From Bacteriovoracaceae bacterium UBA6261 (GTDB taxonomy: Bacteria > Bdellovibrionota > Bacteriovoracia > Bacteriovoracales > Bacteriovoracaceae), in NCBI GenBank assembly GCA_002440825.1, contig DJVH01000001.1, positions 3,392-67,391 of the forward strand: a stretch of 64,000 bases of DNA. The letters run 5' to 3'. The notes under the pieces are model-generated. The model saw only the letters and a list, made by a program, of their open reading frames with translations. It did not search any database and was not told the DNA's origin. Below, in pieces: positions 43,360 to 51,597 of this stretch; position 1 is the stretch's first letter, and every line of letters begins with the position of its first letter. Both the position numbers and the translations under genes were made by a program.

Positions 43360-44580
43360 TTATTCCTCGTCTTCTTCTTTGTAATCGATCAGCTTCTGAA
43401 GATACTTGATTCTCTCTTTGATTTTAGGAGGAAAATCTTTTTCTTTTGAGAGGTAGTTGATTTCCAGATCGTCCATATAAGACTCATAGCAATCTTTGGC
43501 GACAGGGTCTTTTGGATATTTCTCCATACACGCCAGAAGATAATAATCACCAAGAGAGAAAAAGAGATCATCATTTAAACGCTTATCCAGAGTGGCAAGC
43601 CAGTAAAGGATTTTGGCCCCTAGCTTCGTATCAGGATGGGCGTTGTAGTAATCGAGAAGAATGGACGAAAGATTCAAATCATAAACTTCGCTTGAGTTAG
43701 TCGCAGAAAATATCGGACCTTCTTCATCGTCAGCAATGAAAGTTTTCATGAATTTCTCCATGTCTTCCTCCTTCACTGTCTGAGCATCAAAATTTTCCCA
43801 CAAGCTTTTGCCTGACAGAACTTTCACCCAGTCAGAAACTTCCTGAGTGACGGTAGGGTTCAGGTTGCCTTGTTTCAAGTAACTTTCAAAACGTTCTTTC
43901 GCCAGCGGAAAACTCTTTTTTACTTTAACAAAATAGATCAACTGGCGCTCAAGCGCGCGTAGAATATTTTCATCATCGTCCGTTTTTTTGGAGGCCTTGA
44001 TAAATTTGTCATACAAGGTGATGGCCGTTTCGAAATCACGTGTTACATACAAAAGTTCTGCGCGTTCGAAATCATTGATCTTCATTTTGCTGATGTCTTT
44101 ATCCGCAAAAAGTTTGAACTCCTGTCTTTGCGTTCCGGGAGATTGAGTGTGGCATGAAACACAGAGGTTTAAAGCTGCGTTGAACTTAGCACGCGCCAGA
44201 GGTTTTTTGTCATTCTTAAAAAGGGCCGTTGTCTGCTCAAGCTGTTCTGTCATCACGGCTTGATTGATAGATAATCCCTGTGTTTCCATCAAGGGGTGAG
44301 TTTTCACATTTTTAAAAAGCGCAGTGAGCTCTTCAAGGTTTTTTTGGATCACCGCTTTGTTTTTTTCCTTCACAAATTCCTGTTCGGAAGCAATATAGAG
44401 ACCCAGGTCGCGGATGTGACGGGAAATATTGCTCATCTCTTTTCTCACCGGCAATTCAGATGCGCGATCGTGAGTCATTTTTTTCGCGTGAGATTTTTTC
44501 TTCATTTTTGCGGTACTGGCCGCAGAGACATTCAATGAAGTGAGAATAAGTGCTGACAGTAAAAAAACCTTGGTGTTCAT
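43360..44580 (-). CDS. Exported single-CxxCH protein with helical repeats (paralogue 1)
   Basis: 406 residues with a signal peptide (MNTKVFLLSALILTSLNVSA, cut near residue 20), a Lys/His-rich start of the mature protein, and CVSCH at 140-144. The downstream part is TPR-like; WLATLDKRLNDDLFFSLGDYYL near the C-terminus (core FFSLGDYYL) corresponds to the neighbouring gene's FFSLSDLYL. The tail is acidic (DYKEEDEE). The two genes are tandem duplicates, diverged well beyond the recent-copy stage, and head a four-gene unit. Electron transfer or haem sensing is possible. Confidence 0.75.
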   Translation of the reverse strand: MNTKVFLLSALILTSLNVSAASTAKMKKKSHAKKMTHDRASELPVRKEMSNISRHIRDLGLYIASEQEFVKEKNKAVIQKNLEELTALFKNVKTHPLMETQGLSINQAVMTEQLEQTTALFKNDKKPLARAKFNAALNLCVSCHTQSPGTQRQEFKLFADKDISKMKINDFERAELLYVTRDFETAITLYDKFIKASKKTDDDENILRALERQLIYFVKVKKSFPLAKERFESYLKQGNLNPTVTQEVSDWVKVLSGKSLWENFDAQTVKEEDMEKFMKTFIADDEEGPIFSATNSSEVYDLNLSSILLDYYNAHPDTKLGAKILYWLATLDKRLNDDLFFSLGDYYLLACMEKYPKDPVAKDCYESYMDDLEINYLSKEKDFPPKIKERIKYLQKLIDYKEEDEE

Positions 44581-44673
44581 AACTCTTTCCTATGAATTGA
44601 AACTAATCTTTACAATTAAAAATCTTTTGCTGTGAATGTTCAACAAGAATCAAGGCCGATCATTTGACTCGGT

Positions 44674-45342
44674 TTACTCTATACAAATGAAACGGTGATA
44701 AAGCTCATCTTGATTGGCCCGGGCCTCATCGATCAATAAAAAAGAACTTTGCGCGAGATGATCAAAGAAGGCTTCTTTGGTGAAACTTTGCAAAAACTTT
44801 TCACTCAATGGTTTGTAACTGATGTGCCAGGGCTCAGGCGCTATGCCTCCGCGATCCACAGCATAGGGTCTGAAGAAACCGAAATCTTCCATGCGTTCTT
44901 CCAGCCAGAGAGCGGCGTTATGAAAATAACCGCCTTGTTCATATTCGGCGGGTATGAGCTGAACTTTGTAATCCGCAGGTTTTGCGGCCAGGTCATAGAT
45001 ATCAAAATCCGTTCCCCAGTGATGGCGTGACCCACCTGGAATGGCCGACCAGCGCATGATTAAAAATAAAAGTTCTTCGGGGGTCACCGTTTTAATATCG
45101 ATGGGGTTTGAATCAGAATCCAGCACAGGCCTTTGCCCCATCACTTTTTCATTCCAGATTTTTTGTTGCAATTCAAATGAGCGGAATGAACTGGTTAAGG
45201 CCAAGACAATGCCCTCGGCCCTCGCCGCTTCAAACATCTTTGTCATGTCTGCCTGCATATCCCGGTGAACAAGAAAATGCTCCATGAAAGGCACGAGTTG
45301 ATCAGTTGTTTTGCCGGTTAAAAAATCCAATGTGATTGTCAT
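44674..45342 (-). CDS. D-Ala-D-Ala carboxypeptidase-like peptidase, M15B (VanY) family
   Basis: 222 residues from the ATG at 45342, two bases beyond the stop of the CoA-binding gene. A 13-codon upstream extension is possible but overlaps that gene. Zinc-site motifs SRHHWGTDFD (His107, Asp114) and EPWH (His173), plus SSFRSFELQQKIW, are those of M15B peptidoglycan peptidases that trim D-Ala from stem peptides. No export signal is visible, unlike many VanY proteins, so it may act on cytoplasmic recycled peptides or be exported otherwise. Confidence 0.85.
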   Translation of the reverse strand: MTITLDFLTGKTTDQLVPFMEHFLVHRDMQADMTKMFEAARAEGIVLALTSSFRSFELQQKIWNEKVMGQRPVLDSDSNPIDIKTVTPEELLFLIMRWSAIPGGSRHHWGTDFDIYDLAAKPADYKVQLIPAEYEQGGYFHNAALWLEERMEDFGFFRPYAVDRGGIAPEPWHISYKPLSEKFLQSFTKEAFFDHLAQSSFLLIDEARANQDELYHRFICIE

Positions 45343-45344
45343 AT

Positions 45345-45695
45345 TTAATATTGATCCGTTCTCAACATGACAAGTGTGCATCCAACTTCCACAATGATGC
45401 CTTTGTCCTGATACTTTTTAATCAACCTGGAATCTTCCGTTCCCGGATTAAAAATAATTCTTTTGAATTTTAGCTTATCCAAAACGGGTTCAAATTTTTC
45501 ATGAACTGTCGGATTCACGTATAAAGTCACAGTGTCAAACTCAGCGTCTAGTTTGGCAGGATCATCGTTGCGCGGATTAAAGGCCACCGGCCTGTGATCA
45601 AATTGTTTGAGAAGATGAAAGGCCATGTTGGAATAACGATCGGCGCTGTCAGAATAACCGAAAACGAGAACTTTTTCATTGTGATGCGTATTCAT
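45345..45695 (-). CDS. CoA-binding domain protein (YccU-type)
   Basis: 116 residues with a Rossmann-like CoA_binding_2 fold: VLVFGYSDSADRYSNMAFHLLK at the N-terminus (core GYSDSADRYS), YVNPTVHEKFEPVLDKLK, IIFNPGTED and VEVGCTLVML. Such small proteins bind CoA or acyl-CoA, but their role is unknown. It lies 15 bases after selO, and its stop is next to the M15 peptidase start, so the three form one unit. Confidence 0.82.
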   Translation of the reverse strand: MNTHHNEKVLVFGYSDSADRYSNMAFHLLKQFDHRPVAFNPRNDDPAKLDAEFDTVTLYVNPTVHEKFEPVLDKLKFKRIIFNPGTEDSRLIKKYQDKGIIVEVGCTLVMLRTDQY

Positions 45696-45710
45696 AAAAA
45701 GACTCCCCTT

Positions 45711-47168
45711 TTAACTGCTGCAGCTGACGCATAAATTTTTATATTGAATCGGTGCAGGCATCGCCCAATCACTAATATCCTCGTGTTCCTCAAAAGGACT
45801 GGAGAGAATATCAAACAGTCTGGCCAGCAGACCGGGATCCGTTTCATAGTGGTCAATGGCCTGTTGGGCCAGCCAGTTTCTTAAAACAAACTTCGGATTG
45901 ATCGCCAGCATGTTCGCTCTTCGCTCCTCTGCCGAACTTGTCTCTTTAGACAGACGTTCATCATATTGAAGCATGAAGTTTTGCAGCTCATCGCTCATTT
46001 CAAACGGAAGCAGCTTTGACGTTTGATAATGTGAAAGCGCTCTGAAAAATTGCGTGTAATCAAGGCGGGTAAGCGAAAGCATTTTTAAAACTTCGCGCAT
46101 AAGCTCTTCATCGCTTTCAAGAGTCTGAAGAAGACCCATTTTTTCACGAAGGAGTCTGCGGTATTCAAAGTGAAAAAGCTGTGGATATGAGTCGAGTGTC
46201 CGCTTTAAGTCTTCCTCTTTGATGAAACCCGAAAGGGCCCTGCCGAGCGCTTCGAGATTCCACATCCCGATCGAAGGCTGATTGCCGTAGCTGTAACGGC
46301 CTTCGTGATCGGAGTGATTGCAGATGAAATCGAGATCAAAGTCATCGATAAAACCATAGGGGCCGTAATCAATAGTGAGCCCAAGAATAGACATATTGTC
46401 GGTATTCAAAACACCATGACAAAAACCTACGGCCTGCCACCGGGCAAAGAGCATGGCCGTTCTTTTCACCACTTCCTGATAAAAGAGCAGAATCTGATTT
46501 TGATGTCCGGAAAATTGGCTGAAATAGGTGTCGATCACAAAATGAAGGAGCTTTGAAAGCTCTGCCTTTTGACCTGTATGTGCATAGTATTCAAAATGGC
46601 CGAAGCGAATGAAACTTTCCGCAACTCTCATGACTATCGCGGATTTCTCTATGGTCTCGCGATACACATCGTCCTGTCCGTGGATAATGGCCAGGGCCTC
46701 GGTGGTGGGAATTCCCAAAGCTTTTAAATGGGCGCTGGCGAGATATTCTCTGATGCTCGAGCGGACAACGGCACGCCCATCACCCATTCGTGAAAAGGGT
46801 GTGAGACCTGCTCCTTTTAACTGGAGCTCAAAATGACTTCCGTAGGATGTTTCCAATTCAGCAAGCATGATTGCCCGTCCATCGCCGAGTCTCGGAACAT
46901 AAACACCGAATTGATGACCGGAATAATAAGAAGAGCCGAAAAACAAACCATCAAATTCAAGATCTCCGTTTATGAAGCGGACAAAAGAAGCCTTTTCCAT
47001 CTCATAGGGATCGATTTCCAGACGATTCAATAAATCAGTATTGGTGTGCAGAAGCACGGGATGAACAATCGGCGAGCTTTTAACTTTTACAAAAAGATGC
47101 GGACAACTTTTATATAAACGGTTGGTGAAATTAATATCTGCGAGTTTTAAAAGATGTTTTGTTGTCAT
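45711..47168 (-). CDS. selO: Protein adenylyltransferase SelO (YdiU)
   Basis: 485 residues. SelO is a pseudokinase-fold enzyme that transfers AMP to proteins involved in redox balance. Hallmarks: YYSGHQFGVYVPRLGDGRA near the N-terminus (core GHQFG..LGDGRA), LQLKGAGLTPFSRMGDGRAVVRS (core LKGAGLTP), HGVLNTDNMSILGLTIDYGPYGF with the catalytic Asn/Asp (core NTDNMSI, DYGP), and a C-terminal CVSCSS. The C-terminal cysteine pair corresponds to the position where some eukaryotic forms use selenocysteine. Its 5' end overlaps by 38 bases the stop region of the small CxxC ORF upstream. Confidence 0.94.
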   Translation of the reverse strand: MTTKHLLKLADINFTNRLYKSCPHLFVKVKSSPIVHPVLLHTNTDLLNRLEIDPYEMEKASFVRFINGDLEFDGLFFGSSYYSGHQFGVYVPRLGDGRAIMLAELETSYGSHFELQLKGAGLTPFSRMGDGRAVVRSSIREYLASAHLKALGIPTTEALAIIHGQDDVYRETIEKSAIVMRVAESFIRFGHFEYYAHTGQKAELSKLLHFVIDTYFSQFSGHQNQILLFYQEVVKRTAMLFARWQAVGFCHGVLNTDNMSILGLTIDYGPYGFIDDFDLDFICNHSDHEGRYSYGNQPSIGMWNLEALGRALSGFIKEEDLKRTLDSYPQLFHFEYRRLLREKMGLLQTLESDEELMREVLKMLSLTRLDYTQFFRALSHYQTSKLLPFEMSDELQNFMLQYDERLSKETSSAEERRANMLAINPKFVLRNWLAQQAIDHYETDPGLLARLFDILSSPFEEHEDISDWAMPAPIQYKNLCVSCSS

Positions 47169-47358
47169 TGGCCAAAAAAAGGTCCGCGTGTTTTTTTACT
47201 TCTTCATCCAGCTCAGATAAATCATTTAAGCTTTGAAGTTTTTTGTAGTGAGCGCGCTCCTCTTCATTTTTAGCAAACATCACCATTTCGGGTAAAGCTT
47301 TTTTAAGCTCTTCTCTGGTCATTCTTTTCTTGTTGTACTCAACACAAATAAGACACAT
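47131..47358 (-). CDS. Small CxxC protein overlapping selO
   Basis: 75 residues from the ATG at 47358, preceded by GAGGGGAAAAAT. Starts MCLICVEY, with a CxxC pair, and is otherwise a charged helical protein (MTREELKKALPEMVMFAKNEEE, core REELKKALPEM). The reading frame extends to 47460, but the ribosome site fixes the shorter start. The last 38 bases overlap the selO start, suggesting translational coupling. It may be a redox partner or metal-binding accessory; that is inference. Confidence 0.65.
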   Translation of the reverse strand: MCLICVEYNKKRMTREELKKALPEMVMFAKNEEERAHYKKLQSLNDLSELDEEVKKHADLFLANDNKTSFKTRRY

Positions 47359-47707
47359 ATTTTTCCCCTCAAAAAAGTCCCTGGCAAAAACAGTGGGCAC
47401 TTTTTGGTGTTTTCGATACAAACATTTTAACACGAGTTTTTCTAAAAAAAAGTCTCGCAAGTCATGAATTTAGATAGCATTCTTGTCGGATATTTTCCCA
47501 AAAAGCTTTAGCCCCTGTGAATCGATTTTGTAATCGCTATAATCAAGCAAGACCCAATGAACAGTAATTATCTATATATAGTTCGCATAGATATTACCAA
47601 AGATCTTTTTACTTCTGATTTTGTGGTTGCCCGTTGGTAGAAGCTGCACGTTTGTTCACAACCAAGATCGGAAATATCGATAAAGCATTAAGTTTGCTTT
47701 TTCGTAG
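47359..47707. other. Intergenic region upstream of the gliding operon
   Basis: 349 bases without a convincing gene. It holds a consensus -10 box (47538-47543), an AT-rich inverted repeat in the presumed leader (ATTATCTAT at 47567-47575 against ATAGATATT at 47587-47595), and otherwise nothing I recognise. Confidence 0.6.
47515..47543 (+). promoter_or_regulatory. Candidate promoter of the gliding operon
   Basis: TATAAT (47538-47543) is a perfect -10 box. CTGTGA, 17 bases upstream, is a poor -35 (three of six), so an activator may be needed. The leader would be about 170 bases, containing the inverted repeat at 47567-47595. Confidence 0.45.
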
Positions 47708-47719
47708 ATGGGGATTTCC

Positions 47720-49138
47720 ATGTTATTGACTCTCGGAAAAAGTAAGCAATCACTATTGCTCGCTTTAGTTTTGCTTGCGTTCTCTGCCTGTAAGCAAAGC
47801 GAATTCTATGACAAGGCAGCTCTACTCGATCCAAGTGTAAAAACTGGATCAAACCCTGGTACAGACATTGGCAGTCTGCCACCTGCAACGGATGCAACAG
47901 GGGGAACTGTTACTGATCCTACTGCTACTGATGGTGGTTCAAATGGCGGAACAACAACGACACCTCCACCTGTTGTTGTCGTCACACCTCCTCCTGTGGT
48001 TACTGATCCGGTTGTCACAGATCCTGTGATCAACCCTCCTGTTGTGACAAATCCTCCAGTTGTCACAGACCCTGTTGTCACAGATCCGGTTGTTAATCCT
48101 CCGGTCATTGTGACTGCTCCGAAAGTCGATTGCGTCGGCTCATGGGGTTCTTGCTCAGTAGCTTGCGGAGGCGGAAGTCAGGTTTACAACATTTCTATTC
48201 CAGCAAGTGGTGGCGGTTATCAATGTTCAGCTCTTCAAGGAGCAAGCCAGCCATGTAATCTTCAGGCCTGCATAAATCTGGTTGATCGTTCTGAAGTCTT
48301 TACCCAAGATTCTACAAGAGACGGTGATGTCGACATTCTTTGGGTTATTGATGACTCTGGATCAATGGCGGATAACCAGGACAACCTGGCAAAGAACTTC
48401 AATTCATTTATTGATCAGTTCCTCGCAAAGAAAATCGATTTCAAAATGGCCATCACAACAACAGACGGGACATCTACCAGAAATGGTAAAATGGTTGGAG
48501 ACAGCGGAAAGCTGACTCACGCTTCTGCCATTGGTAACCGCACTGCTTTTACAAACAACTTCACGAAGTGGGTAAAAGTTGGAACAAGCGGTTCTGGTAT
48601 TGAACAAGGCTTGAAGTGTGCTTCTTCTTTCATGGACCGTTACGCTTCAAGTTTCTTACGTCAGGATGCTTTCCTTGCTGTCGTATTTGTTTCTGACGAA
48701 GAAGACCAGTCTGATAAAAAAGTCGCAGAATACCTGGCAAAACTTCAGTCCGTAAAAAAGAATGCCGGTATGGTTAAGGCCTACTCTATCGTGACAACAA
48801 AAGTCCCTGCCAATGCTCAATGGGAATCTGTGGGTAATCGTTATATGTCAGTTTCTAAATCAACAGGTGGTACTGTTGCTGACATCAACGGTGACTTTGC
48901 TTCATCTCTTCAAAACATGGGCGGCAGTATCGTTAACCTGATGGATCGCTTTGCTCTTGCACAGTCTCCATACCAGGACAAAATCCAGGTTTTCGTCAAC
49001 AACGTTGAAAAAACCAATGGATTTACTTTTGATGTTGCGACTCACTCTCTGAAATTCAACGCTGACTCTGTTCCAGCTGAAGGTGCAAAAATTGAAGTTC
49101 GCTATAAAGTTCAAGCGACTGTATTAGGAGCTATTTAA
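47720..49138 (+). CDS. Lipoprotein with TSP1-like module and VWA domain (CglB-like adhesin)
   Basis: 472 residues from the ATG at 47720, five bases after GGGGA; an ATG at 47708 is less well placed. Lipobox FSAC (Cys24). Layout: a Pro/Val/Thr repeat stalk (about 82-130), then a six-Cys module with W-G-x-C-S-x-x-C-G-G-G (about 137-184) that matches the thrombospondin type-1 pattern, then a VWA domain from about 205 with an intact MIDAS DDSGSM (211-216) and VFVSDEEDQSD. VWA domains bind ligands through metal. Myxococcus CglB is a VWA lipoprotein adhesin of the gliding machinery; position at the head of a Glt-like operon supports that role. The next gene overlaps by one base. Confidence 0.85.
   Translation: MLLTLGKSKQSLLLALVLLAFSACKQSEFYDKAALLDPSVKTGSNPGTDIGSLPPATDATGGTVTDPTATDGGSNGGTTTTPPPVVVVTPPPVVTDPVVTDPVINPPVVTNPPVVTDPVVTDPVVNPPVIVTAPKVDCVGSWGSCSVACGGGSQVYNISIPASGGGYQCSALQGASQPCNLQACINLVDRSEVFTQDSTRDGDVDILWVIDDSGSMADNQDNLAKNFNSFIDQFLAKKIDFKMAITTTDGTSTRNGKMVGDSGKLTHASAIGNRTAFTNNFTKWVKVGTSGSGIEQGLKCASSFMDRYASSFLRQDAFLAVVFVSDEEDQSDKKVAEYLAKLQSVKKNAGMVKAYSIVTTKVPANAQWESVGNRYMSVSKSTGGTVADINGDFASSLQNMGGSIVNLMDRFALAQSPYQDKIQVFVNNVEKTNGFTFDVATHSLKFNADSVPAEGAKIEVRYKVQATVLGAI
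47963..48109 (+). repeat. Pro/Val/Thr-rich repeat stalk
   Basis: Repeated units of the form PPVV, TDPVV and NPPVV encode an extended spacer between the lipid anchor and the TSP1-like module. The DNA repeats are imperfect. Copy-number change by slippage is plausible. Confidence 0.8.
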
Positions 49139-49860
49139 TGAAGTTGAATCTGAAAAATCTTTCCATAAAACTTTTAATGTTATCGACCATGACTCTGGGG
49201 GCACCCAGAGTTATGGCCGCTGAAAAAGACCTCTATGACTTTTTATGGTTGGATCCGGACAAGAAAGTTTACGTTCTTCAGAATAAAGTTCACAAAAAAG
49301 AGCACACGGTCTACGCCAACCTTGGTGTGGGCCTTGGGCTCTCTTCAAACTTCGTGGACACATCGCTGATGCATGGAAACGCCGGATTTTACCTGACTGA
49401 AGAATGGGCCGTTGAGGCCCTTTATACAAGCTATAGCAACAAAGACAATGAGGCCCTTGAAAACTTAGTCAGACTGAGAGGGGCCATGCCTTTCATCAGA
49501 AAAACCAAAAGCAATTACGGCGTTCTTGCTAAGTGGTCTCCTTTCTACGGTAAGGTGAACACGTTCAACAAAATTTTCTACTTTGACTGGTCATTCGGTT
49601 TAGGCTTGGGAAAATTAAACACTGAAAGTAATGCTGCAACAGTTGCCAATACTGTGACTGCCGACCGCTTCAGCAATGAATCTTACACATCCGTCATCGG
49701 TAAAACAGAACTTTCAGTTCACGCCAGTAAAAATGTTCACATCAATCTCGGTCTGATCATGAATAACTATAAAGCACCCGGCCCGGTCATCAATGGCGTT
49801 CAAAAAGACAAAATCAGAAACAATCTTGATTCTGTTCTTACTATCGGATTCTCATTTTAA
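49138..49860 (+). CDS. Outer-membrane beta-barrel protein of the gliding operon
   Basis: 240 residues with a signal peptide (cleavage after MAA near residue 28) and a mature barrel-like part: HTVYANLGVGLGLSSNF, NAGFYLTEEWAVEALYTSYSN (core FYLTEEWAVEA), WSFGLGLGKL, terminal LTIGFSF. It resembles the myxobacterial outer-membrane beta-barrel domain family (OMP_myx_plus) that includes GltA/GltB-type proteins; this is by pattern, not by search. Start overlaps the adhesin stop (TAATG). It would connect the periplasmic TPR parts to the surface adhesin. Confidence 0.78.
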   Translation: MKLNLKNLSIKLLMLSTMTLGAPRVMAAEKDLYDFLWLDPDKKVYVLQNKVHKKEHTVYANLGVGLGLSSNFVDTSLMHGNAGFYLTEEWAVEALYTSYSNKDNEALENLVRLRGAMPFIRKTKSNYGVLAKWSPFYGKVNTFNKIFYFDWSFGLGLGKLNTESNAATVANTVTADRFSNESYTSVIGKTELSVHASKNVHINLGLIMNNYKAPGPVINGVQKDKIRNNLDSVLTIGFSF

Positions 49861-49878
49861 TCATTTGGTTGAGGTTGT

Positions 49879-51321
49879 ATGAAGTACTTATTGATGACAT
49901 GTTTAATGGCGATGCTGGCGGGAATGAGTCCCGATGCCCACGCGTCTGCTAAAGCGGCTTTTGAGATTTATAAAAAAGATAAAACTCATTTGAAAAATAA
50001 AAAAATTGCCCACGAACTAATCGACGGCCAGTTTTACTTTTCTGCCATTCCGTACATTAACCAGTACCTGGAAGAAAACAATGATATCGATGCTGAACTT
50101 GAAGCTGACATTGAGACTCTCGTTGTAAAAACCGGTACAATGGCAGTATTGAACCTCGATGAAAAGAGGCTGGAAAGTTTCAACATTCCTTCAATCTCTT
50201 TAATTCTGGGAAAAAGACTTTTCGATAAAGAACAATATGAAAAGGCCTATACTGTTCTTTCTAAAATCCCGGACACTCACAAATTTGGAATTGAAGCAAA
50301 CTTGATTAAAGGAACGATCAAAAACCTTCAACGCAAAAATGTCGAGGCCATGAATTTCTACGAGCAATGTGCAAAAAAAGCTGAACAGCAGGAAAGCTCA
50401 TTCTCTAAAGAAATCAATAAACGATACTACACTTACCTGAAAGAAACGTGCATCATCAGAACGGCACGTGTAAAAATCGAAGAGCACAAATATGAAGAAG
50501 CTCTTGATACCTATGAACAGATCGACAAACGCTCTTACAAATGGCCTTACATTCTTATGGACAAGGCCTGGGCCCATTACTACCTGAAAGATTACAACAG
50601 ATCACTTGGTCTGACTGTTACTTACAAAGCTCCCCTTCTTGAAAGCTATTTCTTTCCTGAAGCAGAAGTTTTAATGGCGCTCTCATACTACAACCTTTGT
50701 CTGTGGGATGATGCTCTTAAAGTTGTAGATCACTTCTACGAATTTTATCAGCCAAAAGCAGATGCTTTAAAAGATATCCTCGGACAAAATAAAAAATCAG
50801 ATACCTATTTTCTGGATCTTTATTATGCAGATCCAAAGACAAGAGAAAATTTAAATCCATTCATTCGCAACCTCATCACTCAGACGAGAAAGCAGGTAAA
50901 GTTCAACCTCGACCTCGCAAGCCTTAAAGCTGCCAAAGAAGAACTCGCCCTTTTAAAACGTCTCAAAAATAAAAATGATTTTACTGCTCAACTAGAAGGC
51001 AACCTTGATTCGACAATTTCGTTTATAAGTGCAAAGATCAACTACTATATCAAAAAAGAGATCTTCACTTTCATCAACGAAATTCATAAGCATAGCTACT
51101 CAATGTTTAACCTTAAGCTTGAGCTTCTCTCTAAGAAAAGAGATGAATTGTACAATGCTAAGTCTAATGCACAATCTGACCGAAACAGAGGTTCAGAGCA
51201 GAACGTAACCCGTAAGAAAAATCAGATGTTTTTTGATTTCAACGGTTCTTTCTGGGCGGATGAGCTTGGTGACTATTCATTTGGTTTGAATTCTCAATGT
51301 AAAGACCAGGAAAGTAAATAG
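49879..51321 (+). CDS. Periplasmic TPR protein of the gliding operon (GltC-like position)
   Basis: 480 residues with a signal peptide (LLMTCLMAMLAGMSPDAHA, cleavage near residue 22). It is a helical repeat protein: LFDKEQYEKAYTVLSKI, EHKYEEALDTYEQI, YYNLCLWDDALKVVDHFY. The C-terminus is a charged coil with LELLSKKRDELYNAKS. It lies 18 bases after the barrel gene. In the myxobacterial system TPR proteins such as GltC occupy the periplasm; a one-to-one match is not claimed. Confidence 0.78.
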   Translation: MKYLLMTCLMAMLAGMSPDAHASAKAAFEIYKKDKTHLKNKKIAHELIDGQFYFSAIPYINQYLEENNDIDAELEADIETLVVKTGTMAVLNLDEKRLESFNIPSISLILGKRLFDKEQYEKAYTVLSKIPDTHKFGIEANLIKGTIKNLQRKNVEAMNFYEQCAKKAEQQESSFSKEINKRYYTYLKETCIIRTARVKIEEHKYEEALDTYEQIDKRSYKWPYILMDKAWAHYYLKDYNRSLGLTVTYKAPLLESYFFPEAEVLMALSYYNLCLWDDALKVVDHFYEFYQPKADALKDILGQNKKSDTYFLDLYYADPKTRENLNPFIRNLITQTRKQVKFNLDLASLKAAKEELALLKRLKNKNDFTAQLEGNLDSTISFISAKINYYIKKEIFTFINEIHKHSYSMFNLKLELLSKKRDELYNAKSNAQSDRNRGSEQNVTRKKNQMFFDFNGSFWADELGDYSFGLNSQCKDQESK

Positions 51322-51332
51322 GAATAAATGCC

Positions 51333-51590
51333 ATGAAAATAATCATCCTAATAATTGCTCTGATTACTATGAATGCTTTTGCTGCTGAGGAAACTGCGGG
51401 CAAAACAAAAGTTTATAAATATAAAGAATACGAAGTCATCGATCTGGGAAGCATGGAAATCAAAGGACAGATTATCGCTCCCGGGGATTTGACGGTGAAT
51501 GAGCGCGAAAGAAAAGTCTTTAAACGCTCATTACTTGAAAAAAATAATTTTGATTTTGAAAACAAGCGAGAAATAGAAAATTTAAGGTAG
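51333..51590 (+). CDS. Small exported protein of the gliding operon
   Basis: 85 residues: signal peptide (IIILIIALITMNAFA, cleavage after AFAAEE) and a short mature part with VYKYKEYEVIDLGSMEIKGQI and PGDLTVNERERKVF, ending in charged residues. No family recognised by me. Spacing of 11 and 7 bases to its neighbours makes it a constant part of the operon. Possibly an accessory or periplasmic binding subunit. Confidence 0.7.
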   Translation: MKIIILIIALITMNAFAAEETAGKTKVYKYKEYEVIDLGSMEIKGQIIAPGDLTVNERERKVFKRSLLEKNNFDFENKREIENLR

Positions 51591-51597
51591 GACTCTT

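Noticed and set aside
47806..48108. Minus-strand open frame of about 100 codons rich in Thr/Gly/Val
   Set aside because: It is the antisense of the Pro/Val/Thr repeat stalk of the adhesin; repeats keep the opposite frame open by chance.
47963..48109. Regular short repeats considered as a CRISPR-like array
   Set aside because: Repeats are imperfect, have no spacers and encode an in-frame protein stalk.
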